From Mesocentrotus franciscanus (taxonomy: Eukaryota > Echinodermata > Echinoidea > Camarodonta > Strongylocentrotidae), in assembly GCA_037976565.1 (NCBI GenBank), contig CP137675.1:3909837-3973836 (forward strand): a DNA stretch of 64,000 nt. Reading direction: 5' to 3'. Both the position numbers and the translations under genes were made by a program. This document shows, in pieces, positions 1 to 11,400 of the stretch. The first letter of the stretch is position 1; every line of letters begins with the position of its first letter. The notes under the pieces are model-generated. The model saw only the letters and a list, made by a program, of their open reading frames with translations, was not told the DNA's origin and searched no databases.

Positions 1-479
1 GCATTTTTCTCTTTTGCCTTTCAAGTAACATATTACCAAAATAGCCCAGAGTTTAATGTTATTTGAAATGTTGAGAATTTAATTCTTAGGGATAAATGAG
101 TAGTATTTATATTTCAACACTTTTTAATACATTTTTGTAGGATGAGTTATCATATTGAATGTTAGTGATAAACTGATATTCATCATCATCATCGTAAATT
201 CTTTAATTTTGGAAACTATATTGTATTGACTTTGCTACTTTTATCTTTGATTGCATAAGTGAAAATGAATGATGCACTTAATTTAAATAAAAGTTGACAG
301 AACTGTGCTCTAATTTAGAGTTTTATTTCTCCAGAATAGGAGAAACTTGAACCATGATGTGTACGCAGTCTTTAAAAAATCATGAAAAATATAGAAAATG
401 CAATGGTAAGCTTGTTTTTTTTTATTCATACTGATTAAAGAACTAGCTGAAACAAAACTTTCATTTTTATGTCTATCAG

Positions 480-3400
480 CATTTATGGACCAAACAAGGA
501 TTGACTTGAGGAGGGACATGCTACTACTGGATAGGGCCGTGGAGATCGAGTGCCCAGAGTATAATGGGAACAGGCTTGATGAGGTAGGTAGGACAGAATC
601 TTGATTGCTTGATTATAACCTTTTGCAGTATATGGACATCAGGCTAAGGAAAGAATAGTCCACTTTGTTTTTCTGCAGCTGAATCATTTTAATAGTAGAT
701 TGATGCAGGTTTGAAATGAAACCATCAATCTGTGGAAATAAGTCTAGAAATGTATCATTAGAAAATAATTAGCCTATACATGCCTCAAATTCAAGATGTC
801 ATGCTATAGAATGCCATTTGCTAAATTGGGCTATTGTTGATAAAATTATATGTATCACACTGCACTGTTTATGATGTTAATCATTTTTGCCCAATTTCGA
901 AAGAAACTAAGCAAATGTACATTATTTCAAAGACAGAGAATGATAATTTATGGTATGAAACTGCCTTTAGAAAGGGATTGCTAAATCTTATGTTAAATGA
1001 AAAATAGAATTAACTAACATGCAATGATTTGTCTTCCGTTTTTTCCTAAAAACAGTCTATCATGTTGAGATCCGAGATTCACTCCAGTATAGTGCCAACC
1101 GTCGGTCAGCAGATGACCACTAGGTCAGATGTACGCTTCATTGCTGGACTGGTCAGAGCTGCTGTGGGCAGGAAAGAACATTACAAGATCCATGCTATTC
1201 TACCTCATTTTAACACCTTGGGTAATATTCATCACTGTGGAATCTACACTTTATGAGCTGTATAGTTACAATTATTTCATATATTTGCTTTTTTTTAAAA
1301 ATTCTCATTGACAATAGCTTTTATGACAACACTTACAAAAGGCAAATCCTGATCCTGACATTGGAGCTCAGTGTACTATATGAGATATTACATAAAGAGA
1401 CGTAGATAGAGTAGAGTGGCCTTGGAAGTTGGAACAGGGAGATTAAATTTTTAAAACCAAGTTAGTTTTCTAGTGACGTTAGGCAAGTTACAACTTCTCT
1501 GTCTCATAGTTACTTGAATATGACTTAAAGCTGTAGATGCCCCTTGTGTACACAAGCATATTTCCTTTTTACATTAAGGCAAACAAAACAGAGCATCAAA
1601 ATCAATCAGTCAATTGTCAACAAATTCATGAAAGTACTAGTCTATAAACTCTTTGGTTTGCATTTAATTCTCCTTGCTGCCTGTCACAATGCAGATATTG
1701 AAGTTCATCTCAATGAGCACAACCTGCCGATCCCCTTTGAACCTGGTGAGCCGTTGCCAGACTCTTTCAGCCAAGGAGCAGACGACGACTCCAACAGCAT
1801 CCTCAACTCCAGGAAACGATCTGCGAACCAGAAGTGCAAGAACGCAGTTGCTCTCTCATCCAATCTTATTGCCACCATGACAAGAGGTGGTGATGCCTCG
1901 GAGGAGCCCAGTGTGACAAGAGCAGAGACCCAGCTAGAGCTCAGGGACGTTAGCGATGGTCCGAGAAGGATAAAGGATAAGAGGAGAAATGTCAAGCGTA
2001 TTCTGCAGAAACCTGTTCCTGCCCTACATCATTCAAAAGAAAAGTGGTAGGATACAATTTTGTTAAAGATGTTAAGATTCTATATCAAAGTTCACTACAA
2101 AAACGCAAGATAAAAAAAGAGGTGAATATTCAGAATTTTGTGTTAAAATTGTGTTAAAATTGATTAAGTTTGAATATTATCAATTTCTTAAAGTGTTTTT
2201 CAAAGCTCATGGAATTGTTATCAATACATATATACAATGTAAACAAGTCTAAGATTCAAAGTTTGGGAGAGGAAACTTGGCGATGTATTTATTTTCTGTT
2301 ATTTGTCTGAGATCGCAATAATATCTTTGTCTATGGGAGAAATGTTTATGTGATGCATTTTCTCTCCATTCTTTGCAGGCTTGCCATAGTCGTATGGGCC
2401 AGGAACCACAGTCATTATGGAGGACACAAGCTCCTAGGTCAGCATGCTATGAAGAGAAGACAATTGGAACTCCTGGGCTACCATGTCATAGATGTGAGTT
2501 TCTTCTATATCTTATCAATCAGTGATGTAGTGAAGGCTGGCAGTCCCAAGTCACAAGACCTCTGAAAAGATTACTTTTGATTAGTTTTGTCCATGTGACT
2601 CAGTTCGAGCCAAGGCCACTAAAATATGCAGCCTTTTCACACACAGCTAAAATTCTATAAACATGATTAGTATAAACGTGTTTAAAACGTGTTTAAACTA
2701 ATCACGAGCCTTTCACACACAGAAATTCGGTGCCGATCGTTCGTGATTATAACCGCTCTTAGAATGCGCAGTAGAGCCATTGCGCATTGTGTTTACTAGA
2801 ATATATCTTTATTGCGACAGCCAGAACTGGCAATCATCTTCTGGATTTTTTTCTCCCCCCACAAATCCAACAACACCAGGGTCTCCTGCCCATTCCATAT
2901 AGAACCACGTCCTAAGTCAGATTCCGACATTAATCAATATATCAGGTCACGACAAAAGATGAAATTAAATACTTATATTAGACAGTAACCTTAAAAGCAG
3001 CGTGAATTATAATAGTACACGATCGAACGCAAGCTTAAGCTGTTGTTGTTAAATACCGGATGCGGAGAAGCCAGAAAGGTCAGGTCATATCAAACAGAGC
3101 GCGCTCATCCAGTTTAAACACGTTTAAACACGAATAACCTTTCACACACAAAATGTCAAGCTCACTAGATACGAACTTCGTATCCGCAGCCTGCTTTTGA
3201 TTGATTTTTTTTTTTTTTTGATTGATCGAATTTATTTCATTTCATAACACACAATAAAGAACATAGTTGACAAAGTACAAAATTATGAAATGAAACAGGA
3301 ACCTACTGGAAAGCATAGCTTGTTTTTGTAGGTTCCCAAAAATAAATAAAATTTTAGGGGCGTATGCATCGCGACTTCGTATCTATCCCAACATCGTATA

Positions 3401-4136
3401 AACGATGTTCACACTGGGAAAATTTTCTATAAACATGTTTAAAACTGTTGAGTTAAACATGTTTATACTAATCATCTCTGGATACGATGAATTTTAGCTG
3501 TGTGTGAAAAGGCTGATGGACTCAAAGCCAGACCGGACTTAAACACTGGTGTCGATCATACTGATGTATTCCTTGTTCAATCTTACATGTATGAAAGAAT
3601 GTGTCTCAGAAGGAATCATGCTTTTATTTTCCATATTTTTAAATGTAAATCATGATGTGTTCACTGTCCTAGCATATCCATGGCATGGGCTGTCACATGA
3701 ACTGATTAAAAAAAATATATAAAAATAATAAAAAAATTGTAACTCAAAAATATTGAAATAAAAAGGAGAAAATATCCTGCAAGTGTTCCTGAATATGCAT
3801 TGTAGTTTTTTTTATTGAAACTCAGCAATGTGAACAAAATCTTTTTGTTTGAAAGTTTTAGGCTTAAGATACAAAGAGTAAAACAAAATTACCTGTTCAC
3901 ATGTGAAAATATGTCACAGAAAATGTGTTCAGTGTGTGATTATTAGTGGTTACTGGTATGATCTAACTCACATTAAAGATTTCTTTATGTGAGATGTTTT
4001 GATCTTTGACCTTTGACCTTTGACCTTGCAGATTCCATTCCAGGAGTGGTCCCAGATGATGAAGAACAGAGATCAACAGGAGAATATCAAACACATCAAG
4101 AGGAAAATATTCAACAATTCACAATCATCAATATGA
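480..4136 (+). CDS. FASTK-family protein, 3' part (FAST kinase domain-containing, RAP domain)
   Basis: The FASTK family acts inside mitochondria on RNA processing and stability. Five exons are seen: 480-583, 1056-1221, 1695-2046, 2379-2493 and 4032-4136 (TGA at 4134-4136). All introns are GT-AG and the phases join to give about 279 residues. The first visible exon starts in mid-codon, so the 5' part lies outside the window. The C-terminus is a typical RAP domain: it reads LAIVVWARNHSHYGG, then GHKLLGQHAMKRRQLELLGY, then HVIDIPFQEWSQM and a basic tail. Upstream, VEIECPEYNGNRL and FIAGLVRAAVGRKEHYKIH fit the FAST region. The third exon encodes an acidic then basic linker (DDDSNS, then KRSANQKCK and KDKRRNVKR) that separates the FAST part from RAP and looks poorly conserved. 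I cannot say which paralogue (FASTKD1, 2, 3 or 5) it is. The last intron is 1.5 kb and holds an 887-bp transposon. Confidence 0.85.
2629..3515. mobile_element. 887-bp non-autonomous DNA transposon in the last FASTK-family intron
   Basis: The ends are a near-perfect inverted repeat starting CAGCCTTTTCACACACAGCT and continuing to AAAATTC. Just inside each end are TTTAAAC[A/G]TGTTTA-like palindromes, and further partial copies of the terminal motif (CCTTTCACACACA) occur near 2709 and 3139. A possible 3-bp duplication, ATG, flanks the element. There is no transposase ORF. The superfamily is not clear: the CAG start resembles hAT, but no 8-bp target duplication is visible. A T-tract near 3207-3220 with adjacent sequence may be a nested retroposon 3' end in the minus orientation. 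Confidence 0.75.
4008..4027. promoter_or_regulatory. Tandem TGACCTT heptamers (overlapping DR1 motifs) at a 3' splice site
   Basis: Three consecutive TGACCTT heptamers make two overlapping TGACCTTTGACC sites, the reverse complement of the DR1 nuclear-receptor element AGGTCAAAGGTCA. They lie immediately before the AG at 4030-4031 that opens the last FASTK-family exon, so they also form its polypyrimidine tract. The receptor-binding role is inferred from motif only. Confidence 0.5.
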
Positions 4137-4286
4137 GGTTTTCTAGCTGTAGAGAACTGTAGAAAACTCTGATCAGAGTCAATATGAGCACAAGAACTGA
4201 TTGGATCTTTCTGTATAGCTCTCAATGTCATCATTATCTGTGGCAGCTATGGATTCTACCTGTGGTTAATGAGTATTTGCAACAAA

Positions 4287-4292
4287 AATAAA
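4287..4292 (+). terminator. Candidate polyadenylation signal of the FASTK-family gene
   Basis: A canonical AATAAA lies about 150 bases after the stop codon at 4134-4136, followed by a T/A-rich stretch. It is the first such hexamer after the stop. Use is inferred from position only. Confidence 0.45.
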
Positions 4293-4592
4293 AGGAACTG
4301 TTTTTTATTATTATTATTTTTATTATTATAAGCAGTCCTTATTTGGATACCGGGGTACTAGGAAAGCATTTATATAAATAGAGATAGCAAGGATGGAAAC
4401 TCTGGGATTTACTGTCTTTTTCCCTTTATATTGATGTCTAAAAGCCCGCATCAAGTTAAATTGTACCAGAGTATCACTGAGCTCATGCCCTTCATATTAC
4501 AATGAGACTTAGGATCCTCTAACATGACTAGTCAGATTATGGTTCTACTACTGTAGACCCTACTCATCTTCTTTTTCCTTTCAAGATGGAAG

Positions 4593-4783
4593 TCAATTTG
4601 ACCCCCTAAGATCTCAGCCATTTCACAACCGATCGCCGCAAAAATTTGCATGCATGTCAAGTGAAGTGTATAATTTCATTTTTTCGAAAAATTCACTCAT
4701 TTGCATATTTATGGTAATTTATGCAAATTTATATCTGCCGCGGTTCCGGAGGAGTCGCTAAATTACTACAGGGGTCAAATTGA
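4593..4783. repeat. Short inverted-repeat (MITE-like) element
   Basis: TCAATTTGACCCC at 4593-4605 is mirrored by GGGGTCAAATTGA at 4771-4783, with an AT-rich interior containing TTTGCAT-type repeats. No target duplication is clear. It is called from the inverted ends only. Confidence 0.5.
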
Positions 4784-5097
4784 ATTGACCCCAGTTAAGA
4801 TAGGGTTAAAAGCACATGAGTCAAACTGCAGTAATTATGAATTATTATATTTTAAATATCAAACAGGAAGACCTTGCATTCCCATAATGAAATTATTTAT
4901 TGGTCCATTCAATGTATCAATGTATCTTTATATAGATTTTTACAAGATCACAAGTGACAATATTAGACATCTTATTTGGCAGAAAGCTTCCCTAAAATGT
5001 ATTCAATGGCACTCTGCATCTTATATTTTTGTATTGTCCGTTGAACTGAAATATTAACTTACTTGCTTTTTTTCTTCAAATTTTGTCTATCTTTTAA

Positions 5098-5284
5098 AGC
5101 CCACTGTACTACTTGTAGCTACTTGCTCCCTCTATATAGAAAACAATGCCTAAGCGGTGCCTGTTGGTCCCCCATGATCCTCTAATTCTTATGTTAATTG
5201 AGAGCTGAGTTGATGAGATAACCACCTGTCAGTGACCACGCTAGTCCCTCTAATCCCTCCTGGCCAAACTAGTGCAGAGGGGCT
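5098..5284. mobile_element. TTAA-flanked MITE, copy 1
   Basis: A 187-bp element is bounded by TTAA on both sides (5094-5097 and 5285-5288). It starts AGCCCACTGTACTACTTG and ends CTAGTGCAGAGGGGCT. The same element occurs in inverted orientation at about 27829-28011. TTAA target sites are typical of piggyBac- or Kolobok-type transposases; it carries no ORF. Confidence 0.8.
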
Positions 5285-7454
5285 TTAAAAGATTATCAGT
5301 GATTCTTCTTCACTTTTTTATGTTGCAGTCAGGAATGAGTTGTTTTTAAACTTATTTGCTACTTTGAATAGGGCATTTTTATAAAAGGACATTGAATTAA
5401 GTTTTGTTCAGTTGTATCTTGTAGGATGCTACTGATACTGATGAATAGCATTACCAAGGGTGCTTATAAGTATCAAATAGATTGTTTTATTCGGTGTATT
5501 TTCATATATGATTGCTTTACTGATTGATGAAGCCTCTCTAGTTTGGTCTTATACAAGTAATTATAATTGTTGTAATGGGATGCGCCTGTTTAATGATTTT
5601 GTTTTATTTTATGAAATGGGCATTTATATCTATCACCTTGTATGTTAATTTTGTCATCGTCAGATTTTACTGCTGCAAAAATTGACTGATGATATAGCAT
5701 AGAATAAACTAACAATTGAAATACCAATATGAATTATCATATCAGTTTGTTATTTGTAGTGAAAGACTAGAATAATTTTTTTACAGTTAAGTTGCAAAAA
5801 TCAACCCCTTAAAAAAATATTACCTTGCTAGAAAAACCCTACACGCTGAACCCACATTGGACTTCGATAGGTTCCATACGCATCCTTTCCTATGCGATTA
5901 CATACAGGTGCGTTTAATAGTCTATGCACACAGTGATTATAATGGTGTATTCAAATTTGCAGTATCTCATTGTTAGAGGCAACATCGGAAGCTCATATTC
6001 TGACTACAGAGTAGCAGCATGAAATCCCTATTACACACAGAACAAAATCTTGTTTGGTGGTTGGAACCCGTAACTATTGACTTAATGGTGCCTTGATAAC
6101 ACATTCACAATATTGCTTGTAATGGATAAATCAGTCTTATTCAGAGTATATTATGGTGGATGGATGAAGGGTTTAGTCATTGATTAGCTGCTATGTTGTG
6201 TTGATTAGAAATGATCTTTTTGTCATTTCATTATGTTTTCATATTTTGATTAACTCTCTCAAAAATCTGGATATTTTCATTTCCATCTCTTTCTCAACTC
6301 TCCTTGTTTCACTTTCTACGTATTTTACATCAGTTGAAAATGATCAAAAATTAGAAATACATTATACAATTCATTTAATTTGTAAATTTATAAATGATGA
6401 ATTGCCATGTGCACAAATGCATTTTACCAAGATCTGAGATATGAAACAAAATAGATATTAAAGTTAAATGAGTCTAAAGCCAATAACAAAACTCACTATT
6501 GATTGTCCTCTCATTATTCCATCATCAAAGTAACTTATCTTTACTTGGAATCATGATCTTAATACTTCAAAAGGAATTCATGTTCTCTGGCCGGGAAACA
6601 ATGACAATAGAATTTATCAGTTCTCTTCCTTTCATAGGAACTTTCTTGAATCTATATTATGATTAACATGCTTTCATCTTAACAACTCCATAATTGTGAA
6701 AAATCTTTAATATCTATTGAGAAAAAAAAAAAAATCAGAAATCAGTAGAAATGCAGCCTGATCAGACATCTGTTGACATAAAAGATAAGTCAAGCTCTCA
6801 AACTGCATGGTCTTCTGACTACCTAACCCTTGCCATAATGCCCAATAATGCAAGGCCCACATTCATGCGACTATCAGATGGGTGAGGATTCATAGTACAG
6901 AACAAAAGGGACTGATATAAATAGTGTACACATTTGTCCAAATAAGATCCTGTGATGTCAAAGTGTTGTTTTAAGTATTGCTGGATTCCAGTACTTAATG
7001 AAACATGATCAATTTAAAAACGTGCAAAAAAAAGCTGAAAATTTTACAGGTCTGATATTAAACATTTGTCTGGCAGACATAACCAAAAGCAAAAATCTTG
7101 TATCTACAACCCGTTCAATTCTTTCAGGTAGACAAGAGTGTAAATAAATCAAATGATACCAAAGACATTACTGGAAATATATGCCAATGAGATTAAGAGT
7201 TAAACTGTACAGAACAGTAACACAATGAAATAAATTAATTAGTGCACATCAAATTTGTCAAGAAGGTGATAAAGCTGTACCAAAGCGAATAAATTGGAAG
7301 TATCTATGGCAGACTCACACAGTTGATAGAAAATAAGAAAGTACACTTTAATTTCATGATTCATGTTATAGCGTAAGAGCCTTTCAAACATCTTTAAACC
7401 TCTAATTGCATTATTATAAGTCTTACCTTAAACTTAAAGTTTTACTCTAATCTT

Positions 7455-7665
7455 TAAAGATAAAGTTGAGTTCTGATCATGCGATTGCATTGTGAAAGAA
7501 ACAGTGTGGAAGTGATTGGTAAAGGCCTATCATGTAGCACTTCAATATTTGTGTATACTGTGAGGTTTTGGAATCATCAAAATGATAATTGGCCCAGCAT
7601 AAAGGTCACATGTATTGTACACAGAAATGTGTGTATTAGACTAAATATACATGTGGCATGAAAGT
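7455..7665 (+). repeat. Dispersed repeat, copy 1 (second copy near 48003-48230)
   Basis: This stretch begins GATAAAGTTGAGTTCTGATC, continues ATGCGATTGCATTGTGAAAG and ends near GGCATGAAAGTTGAGGTCC. It aligns in the same orientation along about 210 bp with sequence in FRMD3 intron 8. Divergence is considerable. The family is not recognised. Confidence 0.65.
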
Positions 7666-8460
7666 TGAGGTCCACAACCTTTAGTTGTTGCTTGTCATAT
7701 TTTGAATACCGTAAATCTCCGTGTATAAGGCGCACCCGTGTATAAGGCGCACCCCTTTTTTAAGATTTTTTTTTTTCCAGGTCTGTGTTAAAAAACCCAT
7801 GCGGGGAAGGTCTTTACATTATATTTTTTCCACCTTTCCTAGAACTCGACCTTCTCTTTAATAGATGTAGTTGGTTCTCCATTTGGCCTCAACAAGATCA
7901 GATTAAACAAGATACACATGGCTTGGCTTCTAGTGTATCAGGATTTATACACTGTATAAGATGTTGAAGAGAGACCATCCCCTGTTTGTCATTACATGAG
8001 ACCTACCATCACATAACTTGAAACATAGACTTGTGAAAACATAATTGAAATTACTGATTACATTCCTTCTCAGCACATACGAGTACACTTTTCTTCGGCA
8101 GTTCAGAACATAACTTTATCTGCAAAATAAAACCCAACAACAATAGGTCATCAAAATAAACTGAATAACATTAGCCCTACATTTGGTCAAAACTTAAGGA
8201 CAGACATTTCATGTGTAGTTTTATAAATCTTGACTTAGTTAAACAAAGGTGGAAATTGTGATTTGATACTAAATTTTACATGCAATGTTTCTCTGCACTT
8301 AGTTGGTGATGGTAAGATAGACAATATAACTTAATCATCGTGAGCCAATGCTTTCCAATCCAGTTAAGAAACTTCTTTTTCTGACACTGCTTGAAGGTTG
8401 AGTAAAACAAGCTTGAAGAAATTACAAGTCCATTCATTTTAATTTGTTATCCAAACAATG

Positions 8461-11400
8461 CTATGACTTTTTATCATCCTCATCATGATGCCCCAGGCTG
8501 AGCCGCGATTTCAGAGAATCGTCCCCAGGAACCAACGTTTTCTTCCCGGTCAGCAAGAACCTGTCAACCTCCTGGGTAGGATGGATCTCGTCCGTGGTGG
8601 TGGCGTCAAGGTCTTCAGGCTCGGCGGCATCCAGTTGTTTCTGATGGTTTGCTAGGTTGCCGTAGATGGCCATGGCCTGTCAACAGAAACACAATGAAAT
8701 CAAAATCCTGCATGAGCCTACTGGCCTGTTTGGTATTATATCATATGTCAGAAGTTGCACTTTTCATGTCTATGGGAGAAACATAGTATGGTACAGTGAA
8801 ACCTGTTTAGAGAGACCACACAGGGGAGATTTAACCTCCGCCATAGAGCAATTTTACAAACCAAAACGGAAGCAGTTTTTAATATTCAAGTTTGATAGTA
8901 ATCCATTAACAGGTTCTCAGAATATCGTGATTACAAGCTATTTTTCATATACATGGCTCTGCAAGATAAATTCCTGTCCTGAGTTTGATAGTAATCCATC
9001 TGTCGGTTCTAATTATAATGCATTCCCAAGTTATTTATATGCATACATAATGAGCCCCATGACCTTTGACCTTTGATCTCATGACCCTAAAATCTTATCA
9101 GTTCATTGGCTCTTAAAGATACATAAACATGTCTTGAGTTTGATGGTAATCTGTCTATCGGTTCTCAAGATAATGCGATCACAAGCTATTTTTTAATACA
9201 TAAAAAAGCCAGACTTTTGACCTTTGACCCCATGACCCTAAAATTTAATCAGTTCATTTGCTCTGCAAGATACATACATGTTTTGAGTTTGATGGTAATC
9301 CGTCCACCGGTTCTAATGATAGTGTGATCACAAGCTGTTTTTGCATACATAATGAGCCCTGTGACCTTTGACCTTTAATCTCGTGACCCCAAAATCTAAT
9401 CAGTTCATTGGCTTTGCAAGATACATACATGCCTCAAGTATGGCAGGAATCCATCAATCGATTCTTGAGATAATGCGATCACGAGCTATTTTTGCATACA
9501 TAATAAGCCCTGTGACCTTTGACCTTTGACCTTGTGACCCCAAATCTAATCAGTTCATTGGCTTTGCAAGATACATACATGACCCAAGTTTGGCGGTAAT
9601 CCATCAATCGGTTCTTGAGATAACGCGATCACGAGCTATTTTTGCATACATAATGAGCCATGTGACCTTTGACCTTTGAACTCGTGACCCCAAAATCTAA
9701 TCAGTTCATTAGCTCTGTAAGATACATACATGATCCAAGTTTGGCGGTAATCCATCAACCGGTTCTTGAGATAACGCGATCACGAGAACGGACGTACGTA
9801 CGGACGGACGGACAACCAGAAAACATAATGCCTCCGGCTACTTTGTAGCGGAGGCATAAAAAGGGGTCCTTACAGGCAAGTAGTCATTATCCACAGGTTC
9901 CTTTAACACATGCTTCAGTGAGAAGCATAGTTTTAAGGGAAACTAAAATGTGGTCTTTATAGACAGGTTGTTATGATACACAGGTATGAGTGTATCATTG
10001 ATTAAAACCTTGAAAAGATTTGGTTCACCCTCAAACTATGTCATCGGTCTCTTATTTTAGTTGATCTCTAGGATAATTCAATGTTACGTGTTATGCTGAC
10101 AACTCTAACCCTTTTCTTCGGGGGGGGGGTACTCAAGATTTCTTTTGAATCCAACTAACTAATATAATTCTGAATTATTGCTTACTTATGTATGTCAATA
10201 CTCGAGATTAAAACTGCAAATAAATAATTCTATGTAATATCACTGATAGAATTCTTGCAAAAATGGAGAGAAAACTTGCAACCCACCTGGCCAACCATAC
10301 TGCTGATATCACCAGTATTTGATGGAAGAACAATGGTATTAGAGGTCTTTGCTAGTTTACTGAAGGCTGCTACATACTGCTCTGCTATAACTAGGTTTGC
10401 TGCATTAGGGCCATCCTAGAAATAAAGCACAAACAAAATTATAAAATTCCATATATAATATTGTGGATGACACATTAGCTTCTGACTCAAGGAGATGAAA
10501 GAAAGAAAAAGATTCTGCACCATCCCTTGTTTTGATGCCAGTGATGTCAAGATTGAAAAAAAAAGCATCAGAATCATTAAATTGGCCACACACTGCCAAA
10601 GATAAGATCATTGTTGTCCAATACAGTTGGCAAGCTCTTAACATGTTACCAGAAAATATCTCTTGTTCAAGGTAAGTGCATGTGTATCAGGGCTCAAATT
10701 AATTTTTTGTCCACGGGGGCTCTTCCAAAAAAAAAAGAGCCCCCGTGAGCCTTCTCACGGGGGCTCTTTTAGAACTGACGGGGGCTCTTTTTTAAGTAAA
10801 AATTTCCATCGAATTGGTTCCCATGATACTCCTAAATTCTTTGCTATTTCATCAATATCATTTATCTAAGTCGGCATTTTCCCTCTTACAAACTTACAAA
10901 TTACATAGGGGTTACTGACTTTCATTCCATTTCTTTTCGTTCTGCACAATATTTCCGAACTTCCGTTGTTTGTATCGGTAATACTCATAGAGATATGGAG
11001 ATGGAGATATAGCGCCATCTTCCGGCGAATAAGCGTACTTTTGTTTACAATATGGCGGCTTCTAGACACCGAAAAATTTGAGCGAGAAATCCTGCACGCT
11101 AATCTAAATTCCATAGTTCCATTTCATTGGTTTAAGGTTTGAAAGTTGAAGCTCAATATTGTGTGAAAGTTATAACAGAAAAGATAATCTTTTTTTTATA
11201 ATTCCACAGGGGGATTTTTAATTTTGCAATCGCCCCCGTGAGCAGTCTGACGGAGGCGATTACGTAGCTCACGGGGGCGAATCGCCCATCGCCCCCATGT
11301 ATTTTGAGCCTTGATGTGTATTTTTAACAGGGTAGAAGTAAAAGAAACATACTAATTTTTGCCAATTTAAAGAAGAAAAAAATGATTTAGCCCCTAAAAT

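Larger units (their letters stand above)
4137..8460. other. Intergenic region between the FASTK-family gene and STOML2 (tail to tail)
   Basis: No coding exon is supported. ORFs of up to 118 codons here lack family resemblance and overlap repeats. The region holds a short inverted-repeat element at 4593-4783, a TTAA-flanked MITE at 5098-5284, one copy of a dispersed repeat at 7455-7665 and a doubled GTGTATAAGGCGCACCC motif at 7724-7763. The rest is AT-rich and unremarkable. Confidence 0.7.

Noticed and set aside
2629..3515. hAT assignment for the FASTK-intron transposon
   Set aside because: Ends begin CAG, but the flanks show only a possible 3-bp repeat (ATG), not an 8-bp duplication.
4701..5057. 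118-codon ORF as a gene
   Set aside because: AT-rich, starts in a MITE-like repeat, and has no recognisable domain or splice context.
8666..9076. 136-codon ORF as a gene
   Set aside because: It starts antisense to a STOML2 exon and runs into the minisatellite element.
9041..9790. CRISPR-like array
   Set aside because: The ~150-bp units are repeated throughout with no unique spacers, in a eukaryotic intron.
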